Origin: Leptospiraceae bacterium | GTDB lineage: Bacteria; Spirochaetota; Leptospiria; Leptospirales; Leptospiraceae | Direction of reading: 5' to 3' | Assembly: GCA_016711485.1 (NCBI GenBank) | Contig: JADJSX010000009.1 | Location: 62,001-126,000, forward strand | DNA: 64,000 nt | In this document: piece after piece, positions 35,187 to 44,497 of the stretch | How positions within the stretch are numbered: position 1 is the first letter of the stretch | How the letters are laid out: each line of letters starts with the position of its first letter | Program-made: the position numbers and the translations under genes | Notes under the pieces: model-generated | The model's database searches: none | What the model saw: the letters and a program-made list of their open reading frames with translations, nothing else | Told to the model about the DNA's origin: nothing

Positions 35187-35475
35187 ACCTGTAATAGTAA
35201 AAGATGCGAAAGAACTTGCCATTGCACTTGGACTCGATGAAACTGTCGGTTTAGAAATCGAAATCCGTAGTTCTCTGAATGATAAAATAATTGAGACAGT
35301 ATTGAAACAAGGTCTAACTCATGCGCAAGTGGCTAAGCTTGCGAAAACTTCTAGAACTAGAATTACTGCACTGATGAACCGTCAGACGAAAGACATATCA
35401 ACTGATTTAATGCTAAGGGTTTTAGGTGCAATCGGAGTTCATGCTAAAATCCAATTTAAAAAAATGGCTGCTTAA
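35173..35475 (+). CDS. HigA-type XRE antitoxin
   Basis: The start at 35173 (MKKIKPVIVKDAKELAIALG) is chosen over a longer frame because AGGAG (35161-35165) lies 7 bases before it and the extra residues would be shadow translation of the toxin. The 100-residue protein holds an HTH (QGLTHAQVAKLAKTSRTRIT, then ALMNRQTKDIST). It should neutralise the HigB-type toxin and repress the operon through the palindrome upstream. Confidence 0.87.
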   Translation: MKKIKPVIVKDAKELAIALGLDETVGLEIEIRSSLNDKIIETVLKQGLTHAQVAKLAKTSRTRITALMNRQTKDISTDLMLRVLGAIGVHAKIQFKKMAA

Positions 35476-35806
35476 TTTATCAAACTCCATCAAAAACGAA
35501 ATTGACTTTGCAAGTCTTTGAAACTTCGTCTCGCAATTGGAATTTCTTTATGATTAAGGGTGGGGGGGGGGGTTCCCCTTGCCTTTGGGGGAGTGGAAGG
35601 CCTTTCCTGCCCTTTTTCGACTTTGGCACTAATTAAGGATTCAACCAAAGATCTGCGTTCGATCTTGCATTGTATATTTTAAATTTGAGGAAGCATACAC
35701 GGATAAATATGGAATTGAGCATTTGAGTGCAGAAAAATTCTTATCAGAATTAGCTTGTTAGAAATTAACTCTCTCGTAAATACCGGCTAATCAAAATAAT
35801 CCTTCG
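35476..35806. other. Gap with a G-tract and a small gene remnant
   Basis: A run of about twelve G lies near 35560-35575, followed by another GGGGG. Near 35690-35760 a short frame ends KYGIEHLSAEKFLSELAC and stop; it looks like the tail of a lost gene. Nothing else seen. Confidence 0.4.
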
Positions 35807-36925
35807 TTACATACCTAAGAAAAAATCTTGAATTGGTAAGATAAAGATATCTTTATGCAAAACTTCTTTAGAGATTTCGTAAACTAATTGGATTGTTTTT
35901 TGAGGAAGGATTTTTTTTGAGAAATAAAGTAGTGAGTTCGTAGGGTGCGTGTCAGTTTTTTTTACTTCTATGAGAAAATGGGGTTTTTGGTTTTGTAAAA
36001 CTAGAAAATCTACTTCGTGGGAATCTCTATCTCTTACGAAGTGAAGTCCCATTTTTTCTCCTTCTGTATCTTCAAGAAAATAACAATAGTTGAGTAAATG
36101 GAGGGCAACCATATTTTCTAGTCTTGCTCCTTCGTCTATCGCTTCTGTCCAGTCGAAGAAATAGATTTTGTATTCTTTTTTAATCGCTCGGTTCAATTTT
36201 TTATGATAGGGTCTAACGATAAATAATACATACATGCTTTCTAATATACGAATCCAGTGCTCGACTGTAGCTGGAGCCACGCTTAAATCTTCTGATAGAC
36301 TTTTAATAGAAAGAGGACTACCGACTCGCTCTTTTAAAAGTTCAACTAACAATTCTAATTGGTAAAGATTTTTCAAAGACTCAAGCGAATAAATATCTTC
36401 TCTTACTACTCTCTCCATTCTTTCTTTTTTCCATCTCTTTATATTTCGATTATTTAGATGAAGGAGAGGCTCTGGAAATCCGCCTTGCTTATATAAAGCG
36501 GCTAACGTTATCTTTTTGTCCTGAGAAAAAACTTCTGAATAGGTAAAAGGGTTTAGGCGATAGTAGTGGTATCTCCCCTGTAAAGAATCTCCGCCCTTTC
36601 GGTAAACATCGAGTCTAGCAGAGCCTGTGATTAGAATACTGTGTTCGTCTTTTTCTTTGTCATAAATACCTTTTATCCAAGACTTCCAATTTTTCCACTT
36701 ATGTATTTCATCAAATACAAGTAGATCATTTTCTTTTTTCCAATTTCTCTTTTGAATATGGATTCTATCTTCCGGATGATCGAAATTCAAATAAATGGGT
36801 TTTTTAAAATGCTTCATTATATCTATAGATAATGTAGTTTTACCAACTTGTCTGGGTCCTCCAATAAAAACCATTTTCTTAGAGCGTAAATCTTCTAGGA
36901 TAAATGGGACAATTCTTCTTTGCAT
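35807..36925 (-). CDS. AAA ATPase with DUF4143 domain
   Basis: The 372-residue protein has a Walker A motif FIGGPRQVGKTTLSIDIMKH (about residues 20-40), Walker B LLVFDEIHKWKNWKS (about 68), sensor-like ILITGSARLDVYRKGGD (about 97), and a C-terminal DUF4143 nuclease-like or winged region with SHEVDFLVLQNQKPHFLIEV (about 320). Such ATPases are scattered in mobile DNA; function unclear, some proposed to be antitoxin- or defence-related. A perfect hairpin lies just upstream of the start. Length normal, no lesion. Confidence 0.88.
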   Translation of the reverse strand: MQRRIVPFILEDLRSKKMVFIGGPRQVGKTTLSIDIMKHFKKPIYLNFDHPEDRIHIQKRNWKKENDLLVFDEIHKWKNWKSWIKGIYDKEKDEHSILITGSARLDVYRKGGDSLQGRYHYYRLNPFTYSEVFSQDKKITLAALYKQGGFPEPLLHLNNRNIKRWKKERMERVVREDIYSLESLKNLYQLELLVELLKERVGSPLSIKSLSEDLSVAPATVEHWIRILESMYVLFIVRPYHKKLNRAIKKEYKIYFFDWTEAIDEGARLENMVALHLLNYCYFLEDTEGEKMGLHFVRDRDSHEVDFLVLQNQKPHFLIEVKKTDTHPTNSLLYFSKKILPQKTIQLVYEISKEVLHKDIFILPIQDFFLGM

Positions 36926-36957
36926 TTTGTCATTCTATAATACGGCAATTTATAAGT

Positions 36958-36991
36958 CAACTTACAAATTGCCACGGCAATTTGTAAGTTG
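36958..36991. promoter_or_regulatory. Perfect 16-bp hairpin upstream of the AAA/DUF4143 gene
   Basis: CAACTTACAAATTGCC and GGCAATTTGTAAGTTG are separated by two bases. A third, imperfect half site (GGCAATTTATAAGT) lies at 36944. Three half sites before a start codon suggest an operator, possibly for self-regulation; no T-run makes a terminator unlikely. Confidence 0.5.
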
Positions 36992-37115
36992 GATTTAAAA
37001 TTGTCGGAATACGGAAATTTGACCAGTGCCCCACAATAAAAACATAAAAAACCCACCAAATTAGGTGTATTTCTGCTTTACACGTTAGGCACTAGAGAAA
37101 AATCTAAACTTGCCT

Positions 37116-38954
37116 ATGAAAACTAAATTCCAGCGAATCCTCTTTCCATTCCTACTATCGTTTTTCTGTTTGCCTATCGTTTCCCTCTTAGCAGAACCTC
37201 CAACTATTACACTTCATTAATCAGAAGGCACGTATTTTCTAATGGAGAATGCCGATTACCTACTAGACAAAGAAAAGACGGCTAACTTAGAGTATGCGAA
37301 ATAAGAAGACGCAAATTTCCAACCAATAGGAAAGAATTTCTCAGGAATCATTGGTAATACAGGAGTGTGGGTAAAAATAAAGATCAAAAATGGGGAAGGC
37401 AAAAGACAAGAATGGGCTGCAGTTCCAACATTCACTTTCTTTGGAGAAAAATATATTCTCCATCAGGTTTGTAGCGACAAATTAGAAGTATTCTCTGCCG
37501 GAAGATCAATTCCAGAATCGGATAGAAGAGTTTACAGAAACCATTCTCTTCATTCTTTTCTAATTTCCTTAGAGGCGGGTGAGGAATGCAGTTTCTTTCT
37601 CTATTCAGAAGATCGAAATTTTATTTTATTAAATTTTATTTTACAAACTAAGGAAAATTATTCGAATTTTGAATATTATCTTTCTATGTATCATGGGGCT
37701 TTCATTGGAATTGGATTGGTTCTTTTTTTCTACAATCTTTTTTTACTCTTTTTCACCAAAGACAAAGCATATCTTTATTATATTCTTTTTGTATTTTTGC
37801 ATATCATTTATCAATCTATATACTATAGAGTTTTAAATGAGTATAATATTATTTATTCGGAATCATTTTTAAATTTTTGGATTTCAACTATCCTCTGCTT
37901 CGTTGGGAATTTTTTAATTTTATTTACAAACTCAATTTTACAGCTTCAAGGTAAATATGTTACGATTAGTCGAATATTTAAGATAATCATTGCGATTAAT
38001 TTGATTGCTTATATTCCTATGCTAATCTGGGGATTTGAGACGACAACTCACTCTATGACATATCTAATTACAATTTTTTTACTTCCTTATGTAGGAATCA
38101 AAGAGTGGATGCGAGGGAATCGATCCGCAAAGTATTTTAGCATTGCTTGGCTTACTTATTGTATTTTTATCATCGCAGCTTATTTGAATGGACTTATGCA
38201 TGTTCCCGTTCCCTGGAAGTATTCTTATCTTATGTTCTATCCAATCCTATTTGGCTCTGCTCTGGAAATGACTCTATTCTCTTTAGCGATAGGCGATAGA
38301 TACAACCAAATCCAGAAGCGAAATGAATCGCAGGCATTACAACTTTTACAGGATCAATTGACCTTAGAAGAAGAGCGTCATGCGAGACGTAAAATTGAAA
38401 TGAACTTACTAAAGACCATCATCCAACCGCATTTTCTCATGAACTCTCTCAATACTCTTGTGTGGCTAATCTGGGAAAGCCCCAAGAAAGCTTCCGATAT
38501 GATTGTCGCTTTAGGTGCTGAAGTTCGTAATATCCTGGAAATTCCAGATGTCAAAGAAGTAACTCTTGCCAAAGAATTAGAATTTTGCGATGCTTATTTA
38601 AAAATCATGTCTCTTCGTTTAGAGGAAAACTACGCGTTAACCACAGAAGGCTTAAGCGGAGACAAGTCCGTTCCTCCTCTTTTGTTTCACACTCTCATCG
38701 AAAATGCATTTACCCACGCCAAAGGAAATTACTCTGGACTAAAATTTCATCTTCGTAAAGAACTCACAACTGATTCCCTACTCTACACTTTTACTTCCAC
38801 CTCCGAAAAAAATTCCACTCCTTCTAACCGAGTCGGCATCGGCACAAAATACATCCAAACCGCACTAGAAGAATTTGCCCCCGGTAGATGGAATGTCGAT
38901 CAATTCTATGACAATGGACTTTGGTTAGTGAAAGTCGAGGTGAAGAATGGTTAA
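37116..38954 (+). pseudogene. 7TM-DISM/LytS-type sensor histidine kinase with two in-frame stops
   Basis: The frame begins at ATG 37116 with a signal peptide (RILFPFLLSFFCLPIVSLLA). It has TAA at 37218-37220 and again at 37302-37304, then stays open to 38954. The open part has a 7TM region (about 37680-38290) and a His-kinase domain of the LytS class: IIQPHFLMNSLNTLVWLI (phospho-His), HTLIENAFTHAKG (N box) and GIGTKYIQTALEEF. Two stops in the first 65 codons remove the extracellular sensor start. A restart at GTG 37365 would lack the signal peptide. Confidence 0.85.
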
Positions 38955-39309
38955 TTTTTCGCTTGAGAAATTTCTTAATCAGTTTTATTATAGAGATATG
39001 GAAGAAATGCAAATCACTTTAATCAAGAAAACAATCAAAGAATTTTTTCCTGATTCGGAAATTATGCTTTTTGGTTCTCGTGCTCGCAAAGAAAGCAACG
39101 CAAAAAGTGATTATGATATATTAATCAAAATATCCGAAACACTATCCATTCGTGAAAAAGTAACTCTATCCGAAAAAATTAGAAAAGTATTAGCTCAGTC
39201 AAAAATTGATTCTGACATCATTATAAAAACCGAAGCCGAACTTCAAAAACAAAGTAAATTACATGGTCATTTAATTCGCAGTATTATGAATGAGTTAATT
39301 CCTGTATGA
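38947..39309 (+). CDS. MNT-type nucleotidyltransferase
   Basis: The 120-residue protein carries the minimal nucleotidyltransferase motif EIMLFGSRARKESNAKSDYD (GSxxR...DxD, about residues 38-58) and a third Asp in KIDSDIIIKTE. In MNT/HEPN toxin-antitoxin systems this protein adenylylates the HEPN toxin; no HEPN gene is next to it. The start at 38947 overlaps the kinase stop by eight bases and has GAGG before it; MEEMQITLIKK at 38998 is an alternative. It sits between two dead signalling genes. Confidence 0.85.
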   Translation: MVNFSLEKFLNQFYYRDMEEMQITLIKKTIKEFFPDSEIMLFGSRARKESNAKSDYDILIKISETLSIREKVTLSEKIRKVLAQSKIDSDIIIKTEAELQKQSKLHGHLIRSIMNELIPV

Positions 39310-39776
39310 ACCAAGATAAAAAGTAAAATATTCTAAACTGGTTTGCAAAAGCTTTGTCATTCCCGAAATTCCAACCTTCGCTTCGCTCACACAACCGGCA
39401 AGCAATATCGCTCAATGTCATTAAGTTAAGAAAAACTAAGAAGAAATTAACCACGAAGAGCGCGAAGAAAAGACAGGATTCCATCATAAACCCCTTCGTG
39501 AACTTCGTGCTCTTCGTGGTGAAAAATTCTTATCTTAATGACATTGAGCGATATCGGGAATCTCAACATGTTGAGACCCCCGACAGAAAACGAAACTCAA
39601 TGTTGCTTCCTAGGGTCGCAACATAATGGGGGTGACAGCTATTACTTACAAAGCACCTTTAGTCCGAAGTAAAATTATTTTTTAAAGACGATATTACCGT
39701 TTGTTCTCAATTTCGACCGTTTATTCTCGAACCCTTGACAAATAAAAATTATGGTGTAAAGCTTGCTAAATCCATT
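39310..39776. repeat. Nested palindromic repeats
   Basis: A perfect 21-bp inverted pair lies at 39405-39425 and 39534-39554 (CGCTCAATGTCATTAAG and inverse). Inside it is a second pair, CCACGAAGAGCGCGAAG (39451) and CTTCGTGCTCTTCGTGG (39503-39519). To the right, 39555-39642 is a repeat (CAACATAATGGGGGTGAC end, TTGCTTCCTAGGGTCGC) also found inverted at 50530 and in part at 49095. No gene. Confidence 0.7.
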
Positions 39777-40503
39777 ATGAAAGTGTCAAAAAAAGAAAAC
39801 AAAGCGTTACTCAAAATTTTAATCATCGAAGATGAACCTGTGTCTGCCAGATTTATTGAATCGAGAGTTAGAAAGTATTTTGCAAAAAAGAAAATATCTA
39901 TCTTTAAAGAAAAAAGTTTACTCGGAGCGGAAGCATTTTTAGAAGAAAAAGAAGTTGATTTAGTTTTACTCGATCTCCAACTTTACGGCTAAGACTAATT
40001 ATCCGTAGCACAGAATTTAAAAAATCACAACACTCAAATCATTATCATCTCAGGGCGACTCGAAAAAGCAATTGACGCATTTGAATTTTCCGTTCTTGAT
40101 TTTGTTCCAAAGCCAATAGATGAAAATCGTTTGTTCTTAGCTCTTTCTAAATTTAAAGAAAAAAAAGTGGAAGAAAAATGGAAAGTATCTTATTTGTAAG
40201 ACTGACGAAGAAATTAAACTATTACCTTTCTCAGAGATAATCTACCTAAAAGGAGAAGGAAAGAAAACAATCATCTATTCGAAGAAACATCTTCCCATTA
40301 CTCTAAAGAAAAACTTAAACGCAGTCAGTCAAAATCTTCCTGAAAATTTCTATCGAATCCACAAATCCTATATCACTAGAATCGAGTATATTGAATCCGT
40401 TCAGTTAAAACCTCTTAGCGTAGCAGTCTTAAAGAACAAAGAGAATATTCCTATTTCCAAGCGAATCAAAAATTTTCTAGCATTTACCTATGCTACCAAA
40501 TAA
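39777..40503 (+). pseudogene. LytTR-type response regulator with stops and a frameshift
   Basis: The receiver domain starts KILIIEDEPVSARFIESRVR and has the phospho-acceptor region LVLLDLQLYG. TAA codons follow at 39990-39992 and 39996-39998. The frame then continues with QNLKNHNTQIIIISGR and FEFSVLDFVPKPIDENRLFL. Near 40190 one base shifts the frame to ICKTDEEIKLLPFSEIIYLK, then NFYRIHKSYITRIEYIESVQ, a LytTR DNA-binding domain ending at 40503. It is the natural partner of the LytS-type kinase at 37116, which is also broken. Confidence 0.85.
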
Positions 40504-40539
40504 AACCAAATTACCAATTAACAGTAAAGGAATGAATCA

Positions 40540-40644
40540 ATGAAAAAAATAATCATCAAAGGAAGCAGTAGCGGATTCGGATTAAAAGCGGCCAAAGATT
40601 TTGCGGATAAAGACTATCAAGTTCTTGGAGGTAATTCGGTATAG
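40540..40644 (+). pseudogene. Short-chain dehydrogenase fragment
   Basis: The 34-codon ORF reads MKKIIIKGSSSGFGLKAAKD then FADKDYQVLGGNSV. The GSSSGFG segment is the nucleotide-binding start of an SDR enzyme. The remaining ~200 residues are absent; the DNA beyond 40645 belongs to a different island. This marks the junction of the accessory island on its left side. Confidence 0.65.
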
Positions 40645-40717
40645 CCGTTGACTTGACAGTTGCCCTTTTTAATTATTTATCACCAGCATGACCACTTGGA
40701 TTCAAGTTCTTAGTAGA

Positions 40718-40912
40718 TTAAATCTCTACGTCACAAAGACGGGAGACATCGTCATCATGTTCTTTTTGTTGCTGCGGAGTAAGAGTCTTCCACCATTTAT
40801 CATATTCTATATCGTCTTGCTCGGCTGCTGCTTGCATTTGCTTAACTTTGTTGTTTACATATTCTTCTGTAAACTTTGGATCGGAAGCTTTTAGTTTTAT
40901 TCGCTCACTCAT
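40718..40912 (-). CDS. Small acidic protein next to the ART-like gene
   Basis: A 64-residue hydrophilic protein (MSERIKLKASDPKFTEEYVN, KQMQAAAEQDDIEYDKWWKT) with a good AGAGGA before its ATG. It follows the ART-like gene on the same strand by 38 bases and has no signal peptide. I do not recognise a family; in this position an antidote or immunity role for the ART-like product is plausible but unproven. Confidence 0.6.
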   Translation of the reverse strand: MSERIKLKASDPKFTEEYVNNKVKQMQAAAEQDDIEYDKWWKTLTPQQQKEHDDDVSRLCDVEI

Positions 40913-40950
40913 ATTATAATTCCTCTAGATGAATTTCATGATACCCTTTT

Positions 40951-41720
40951 CTAAAAAAAAACAGCAAGCACTTTATACTCTGCCGTATGCCCAATGATTG
41001 CTTCATGAGTATCTGTTCTCCATCTTAGATTAGTTACATCTTTTGCTGTTTTTGCATCTATAAAAAATATAGCTAATCGTTCATCGGCTTTAATTTCACC
41101 CCTATTCTTAGTCATATATTTATCTCCATCTTTTTTCCGTAATCCAACAGATGTAAAAAATCCAAATTTAAACGGTTCCCTTGAATTACGTTTTTGGATT
41201 AAATCTTGAATTTGGTAATCTCTCAATGTAGTTCCATGATAAACAGGTTTACCTTTTGTATCATATGGATGTAATTTCTTTAATGCCCTTGAAAGAATGT
41301 CTTCATATTCTTTTGTATATTGAGAAAATGTTTTATATTCTAAATCAGTATTCAAAGGTCGAACTCCCCATTTCAGAGAATAATGGTAAATAGCCAATGC
41401 CTCTAGTTTCGAAAGACTTCCTGAGTGTTGCAAATATTCTGGATGTTCTTGTATGTGTTCTTTATATTTAGCAAATGACCTTCTGACTTTTGAATTCTTA
41501 AAAAAAGTAGGATGCTCTTTAATAAGCTGTAAATCATATTTGGAAAAGAAACTCTTAGATTTGTATTCCTTCCATCTCTGTGTCTTTTTTCTTTGCCTTA
41601 CAACTTCTTTCCATCCGTCGAGAGTCTTACGATGTAGCTTTTTATCTTGCCAAATATGAATCGTTCCGATTGGGAATTTATTTTATCGGTAAAGGGGTTG
41701 GGTTGGTTATCTTTATCCAT
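40951..41720 (-). CDS. ADP-ribosyltransferase-like protein, possible toxin; probable frameshift near the start
   Basis: The C-terminal domain reads KGKPVYHGTTLRDYQI, then FKFGFFTSVGLRKKDGDKYM, then THEAIIGHTAEYKVLAVFF. This order (first motif, [S/T]-T-S-like motif, Glu motif before a last strand) resembles the ADP-ribosyltransferase fold. The N-terminal part has a tail-like segment FPIGTIHIWQDKKLHRKTLD seen in phage-type polyvalent proteins, and repeated charged helices. An ATG at 41720-41718 (MDKDNQPNPFTDK) joins this frame only if one base is removed near 41690. The fold assignment is a motif reading and not certain. Confidence 0.5.
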
Positions 41721-41850
41721 TTTATTTTTGACTATTCATAATTAAATCTACTTGACTTATTCCTATTAAATAATCTTATAATCTTTCGTTTTGCCAGTGT
41801 ATTCTTTATATAGAATAGGCTTAACTGTTGTTTTTTTAACGGAGTGTAGG

Positions 41851-43323
41851 ATGAGTAAGAAAAAAGAAAGTTGGGCTACTAAATTTGCTGAGTTTCCCGA
41901 TTCAGAGAATGAAAAAACATTTGAAGTATTACTTTCCGAAATGGTGGAATTGGTTTTCGGTTATTCGTACAAAAACGGGGAAATAAAATATCAAGAAAAC
42001 TATACAGATATACATTGTAGACGAAATACAAAACTTCATGGTCTAGTAATTGAGGCGAAAGGTCCAAAAGCAAATGCTTGGCCTATTATCCAAGATTCTC
42101 AATACGAAATTCCAAATATACAATTAAGTGAATATATGTTGCAGGAGTTTACAGATGGCGTGGGTAATGCTTATTATCCAAAATATGGAATGTTGGTAAA
42201 CAAAAGAAATCTTATACTCTATGAAAACAGATTTGGAAAGTTGATAAAAATTTTTGATTATACTGAAAAGAACAATAAATCTATTCTAATAGACACTGAT
42301 AAAAAGTTACAAACAATAAAAAAAAATCTAACACGCAATCAGGAAAAAAGAGATTCGTTAATCGTGACCGTTTTTAATAATAAAGGCGGTGTAGGCAAAA
42401 GCACAATTTCTTATGGCTTGTCAAAATCGATATCAGAAATGTTTGCTAAGCGTGTATTTGCAGTTGACTTAGACCCATTACAAGCAGACCTTTCTCGACT
42501 CTTCAAAATTAATAACAAAGAAAAAATTGTAGATGTTTTGAAACTTTTGGATTTTAAAAAATCAAACATTGAGCAAAAATTGGAAGAGATCAGGAAAGAT
42601 AAAAAATTTCTACTACATTCGAATAACAATATACATGTAGCTCTCTCTAATCCAGAAGAAAAAGAAAATAAGCAAAAATCTTTTTACGATGCTCATAAAG
42701 AAATTACTTGGGCAGGAAAAACAAAATTAAAAGAGGTTGCAGGAAAGCTTCGTCCATTTCTAAAAACAGGAATTCCTGTAGAAGGGTATGATATTACAAT
42801 TCTAGATGCTCCTGCTGGTTGGTGGTTCTATTCAATATTAGCAGTTCTTGTTTCTGACATTATTTTAATTCCTATATCTGCAAAGAGTAAATCTTCATGG
42901 AAGAATGCTTCGCGTTTTCTTTCCTATTATCTACCGAACCTATTAGAAGAGTTTGAACTGCAGCCAAGCGGAAGATTGATGCCAGGTCCATTTATCGTAA
43001 ATCTATTGGAAGAAAATTCATCAAAACAATCACACTCTGCAACGATAGATGAAATGTATGATTTTATTAGAGAAGAATTAAAACCCGTAAAGGGAAATAA
43101 AGATTCTTTATTAGACTATTTGTTCCCGAATACCAAAAATAAAGGTGGATATCCAAACTTTGATGATTCGGAAAAAACACCGACTCTATCTGATAGCAAG
43201 TCTATTACAACCTTTGATTTACAAAAGAAAGAAAATTTTAAGGATTTACCGGATAAGAGTAAAAGAGAGTTTTATAATTTGACAAAGGCTTTATTTCCAT
43301 TGATAGATAAAGTTATTGATTAA
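41851..43323 (+). CDS. Fusion of a PD-(D/E)XK nuclease-like domain with a ParA/MinD-type ATPase
   Basis: The start at 41851 (MSKKKESWATKFAEFPDSEN) has GGAG 10 bases before it. Residues 1-130 resemble the HsdR-N/restriction-nuclease fold: TDIHCRRNTKLHGLVIEAKG gives the D...ExK pattern (Glu-Ala-Lys at about 67-69). Residues 165-490 are a ParA-like ATPase with the deviant Walker A FNNKGGVGKSTISYGLSKSI (about 175), AVDLDPLQADLSRLF and Walker B YDITILDAPAGWW. ParA ATPases bind DNA nonspecifically and dimerise on ATP. No ParB or centromere-like repeats are nearby, so partition is unlikely; a defence or mobile-element role is inferred. Confidence 0.8.
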   Translation: MSKKKESWATKFAEFPDSENEKTFEVLLSEMVELVFGYSYKNGEIKYQENYTDIHCRRNTKLHGLVIEAKGPKANAWPIIQDSQYEIPNIQLSEYMLQEFTDGVGNAYYPKYGMLVNKRNLILYENRFGKLIKIFDYTEKNNKSILIDTDKKLQTIKKNLTRNQEKRDSLIVTVFNNKGGVGKSTISYGLSKSISEMFAKRVFAVDLDPLQADLSRLFKINNKEKIVDVLKLLDFKKSNIEQKLEEIRKDKKFLLHSNNNIHVALSNPEEKENKQKSFYDAHKEITWAGKTKLKEVAGKLRPFLKTGIPVEGYDITILDAPAGWWFYSILAVLVSDIILIPISAKSKSSWKNASRFLSYYLPNLLEEFELQPSGRLMPGPFIVNLLEENSSKQSHSATIDEMYDFIREELKPVKGNKDSLLDYLFPNTKNKGGYPNFDDSEKTPTLSDSKSITTFDLQKKENFKDLPDKSKREFYNLTKALFPLIDKVID

Positions 43324-43452
43324 TAGAGCGGGTAATGGCAAATCAAGTATAGTATGTTTGAGAATAGTTTTGTAAAGTTCTCGTCTGTGGTATGGAATAG
43401 TGAAAAAAATAATATTTGTTTTTCACTAAAAAGATAAAAGGAGCTAATATGA

Positions 43453-44181
43453 ATGGGAACAAATGTAGATATAAATCCTCGGTTATTTGAAAAAGCATCA
43501 GGCAGTGATCTAAATAGTGTAATGTATTTAATTGGAGAAGGAGCTGATGTAAACGCAAAGAATCAGAATAATCTAACTCCTTTACACTGCGCATCTTATT
43601 TGCCAATAATAAAGTATTTGATTGATGAAGGAGCTAATGTAAATGCAGTAGATGAAAAAGGCAGGACTCCGCTATATTCTGCCTGCGGCTTTGGTCGTTT
43701 TAATGTTTTCAAATATTTGGTTAAGAAAGGAGCTAATATTCATGTAAGGGATAATAGCGGGAATACTCTTTTGCATGTTTTAATTAATACTGAATATTTC
43801 GATATTATGAAGTATTTGATTGAATATGGAGTTGATTTGAACTCCAAAAATAAGGAAGGGAATACTCCATTACATATTGCAGCTTGCCCTTATCCTCGAG
43901 TTGAAGATTTGAAAACTGTAAAGCTTTTGATTGAAAATGGCGCTAATGTAAATGCCAAAAATATAATCGGAGAGACACCTCTACATAATGCATCTTTATT
44001 AGATCAATTTAAAATAATGAAATATCTTATAGAAAAAGGAGCCGATGTAAAGGCTCCAGATATAAATGGCATTACACCTTTGCAGATTGCAGCCGAAAAC
44101 GGATGTTTAGAAAAAGTCAATAGTTGGATTGCAAGTAAGCTGAAACAGGAAAAAAGTGGACAAGGTTCATTACCCACATAA
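43453..44181 (+). CDS. Ankyrin-repeat protein
   Basis: The 242-residue protein is built almost wholly of ankyrin repeats, about seven units, for example GADVNAKNQNNLTPLHCASY, GANVNAVDEKGRTPLYSACG, GVDLNSKNKEGNTPLHIAAC and GADVKAPDINGITPLQIAAE. AGGAG (43439) precedes the ATG at 43453. Ankyrin stacks bind other proteins; no enzyme domain or signal peptide. It lies 130 bases after the nuclease-ParA gene on the same strand and could be co-transcribed. Partner unknown. Confidence 0.9.
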   Translation: MGTNVDINPRLFEKASGSDLNSVMYLIGEGADVNAKNQNNLTPLHCASYLPIIKYLIDEGANVNAVDEKGRTPLYSACGFGRFNVFKYLVKKGANIHVRDNSGNTLLHVLINTEYFDIMKYLIEYGVDLNSKNKEGNTPLHIAACPYPRVEDLKTVKLLIENGANVNAKNIIGETPLHNASLLDQFKIMKYLIEKGADVKAPDINGITPLQIAAENGCLEKVNSWIASKLKQEKSGQGSLPT

Positions 44182-44200
44182 ATCATACAGCTCTGGAGGT

Positions 44201-44497
44201 TTAGCCTTCTATGCTAAACGGTTTAATTCTTCCAGCTTTAATTTCTTCAATTATTGAATTGTACAGTTTCTGCGAGTAAAGCATGTCTCTAAAAGGTTTA
44301 TATGTCATAATTTCTAATTCCGGTGGAATCTTAAAATCATTATTCTTTTCAAGTAGATACCAATTATTATCATAAAGAATTCCAATAAATTCATAATCTA
44401 CTAAATAAATTCCATAACCAAGATTTCCCTTTAGTTTAATGAGAAAAAAATCACCATCACTTGTATCGATATCATCATAATTTTCTAAACCGCACAT
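44201..44497 (-). CDS. Hypothetical protein, 98 residues
   Basis: The product MCGLENYDDIDTSDGDFFLI has short beta strands (LGYGIYLVDYEFIGILYDNN) and a helical end (KLYNSIIEEIKAGRIKPFSI). The Gly-Tyr-rich strands resemble small immunity-type folds, but no family is recognised. It is convergent to the ankyrin gene and lies between it and the helicase on the helicase strand, 107 bases after the helicase stop. Confidence 0.5.
   Translation of the reverse strand: MCGLENYDDIDTSDGDFFLIKLKGNLGYGIYLVDYEFIGILYDNNWYLLEKNNDFKIPPELEIMTYKPFRDMLYSQKLYNSIIEEIKAGRIKPFSIEG

Noticed and set aside
35560..35575. G-run as a phase-variable tract
   Set aside because: It lies in an intergenic gap with no gene start close enough to be switched.
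41791..41850. Earlier start of the nuclease-ParA gene
   Set aside because: The added residues lack family character, and GGAG lies correctly before ATG 41851.
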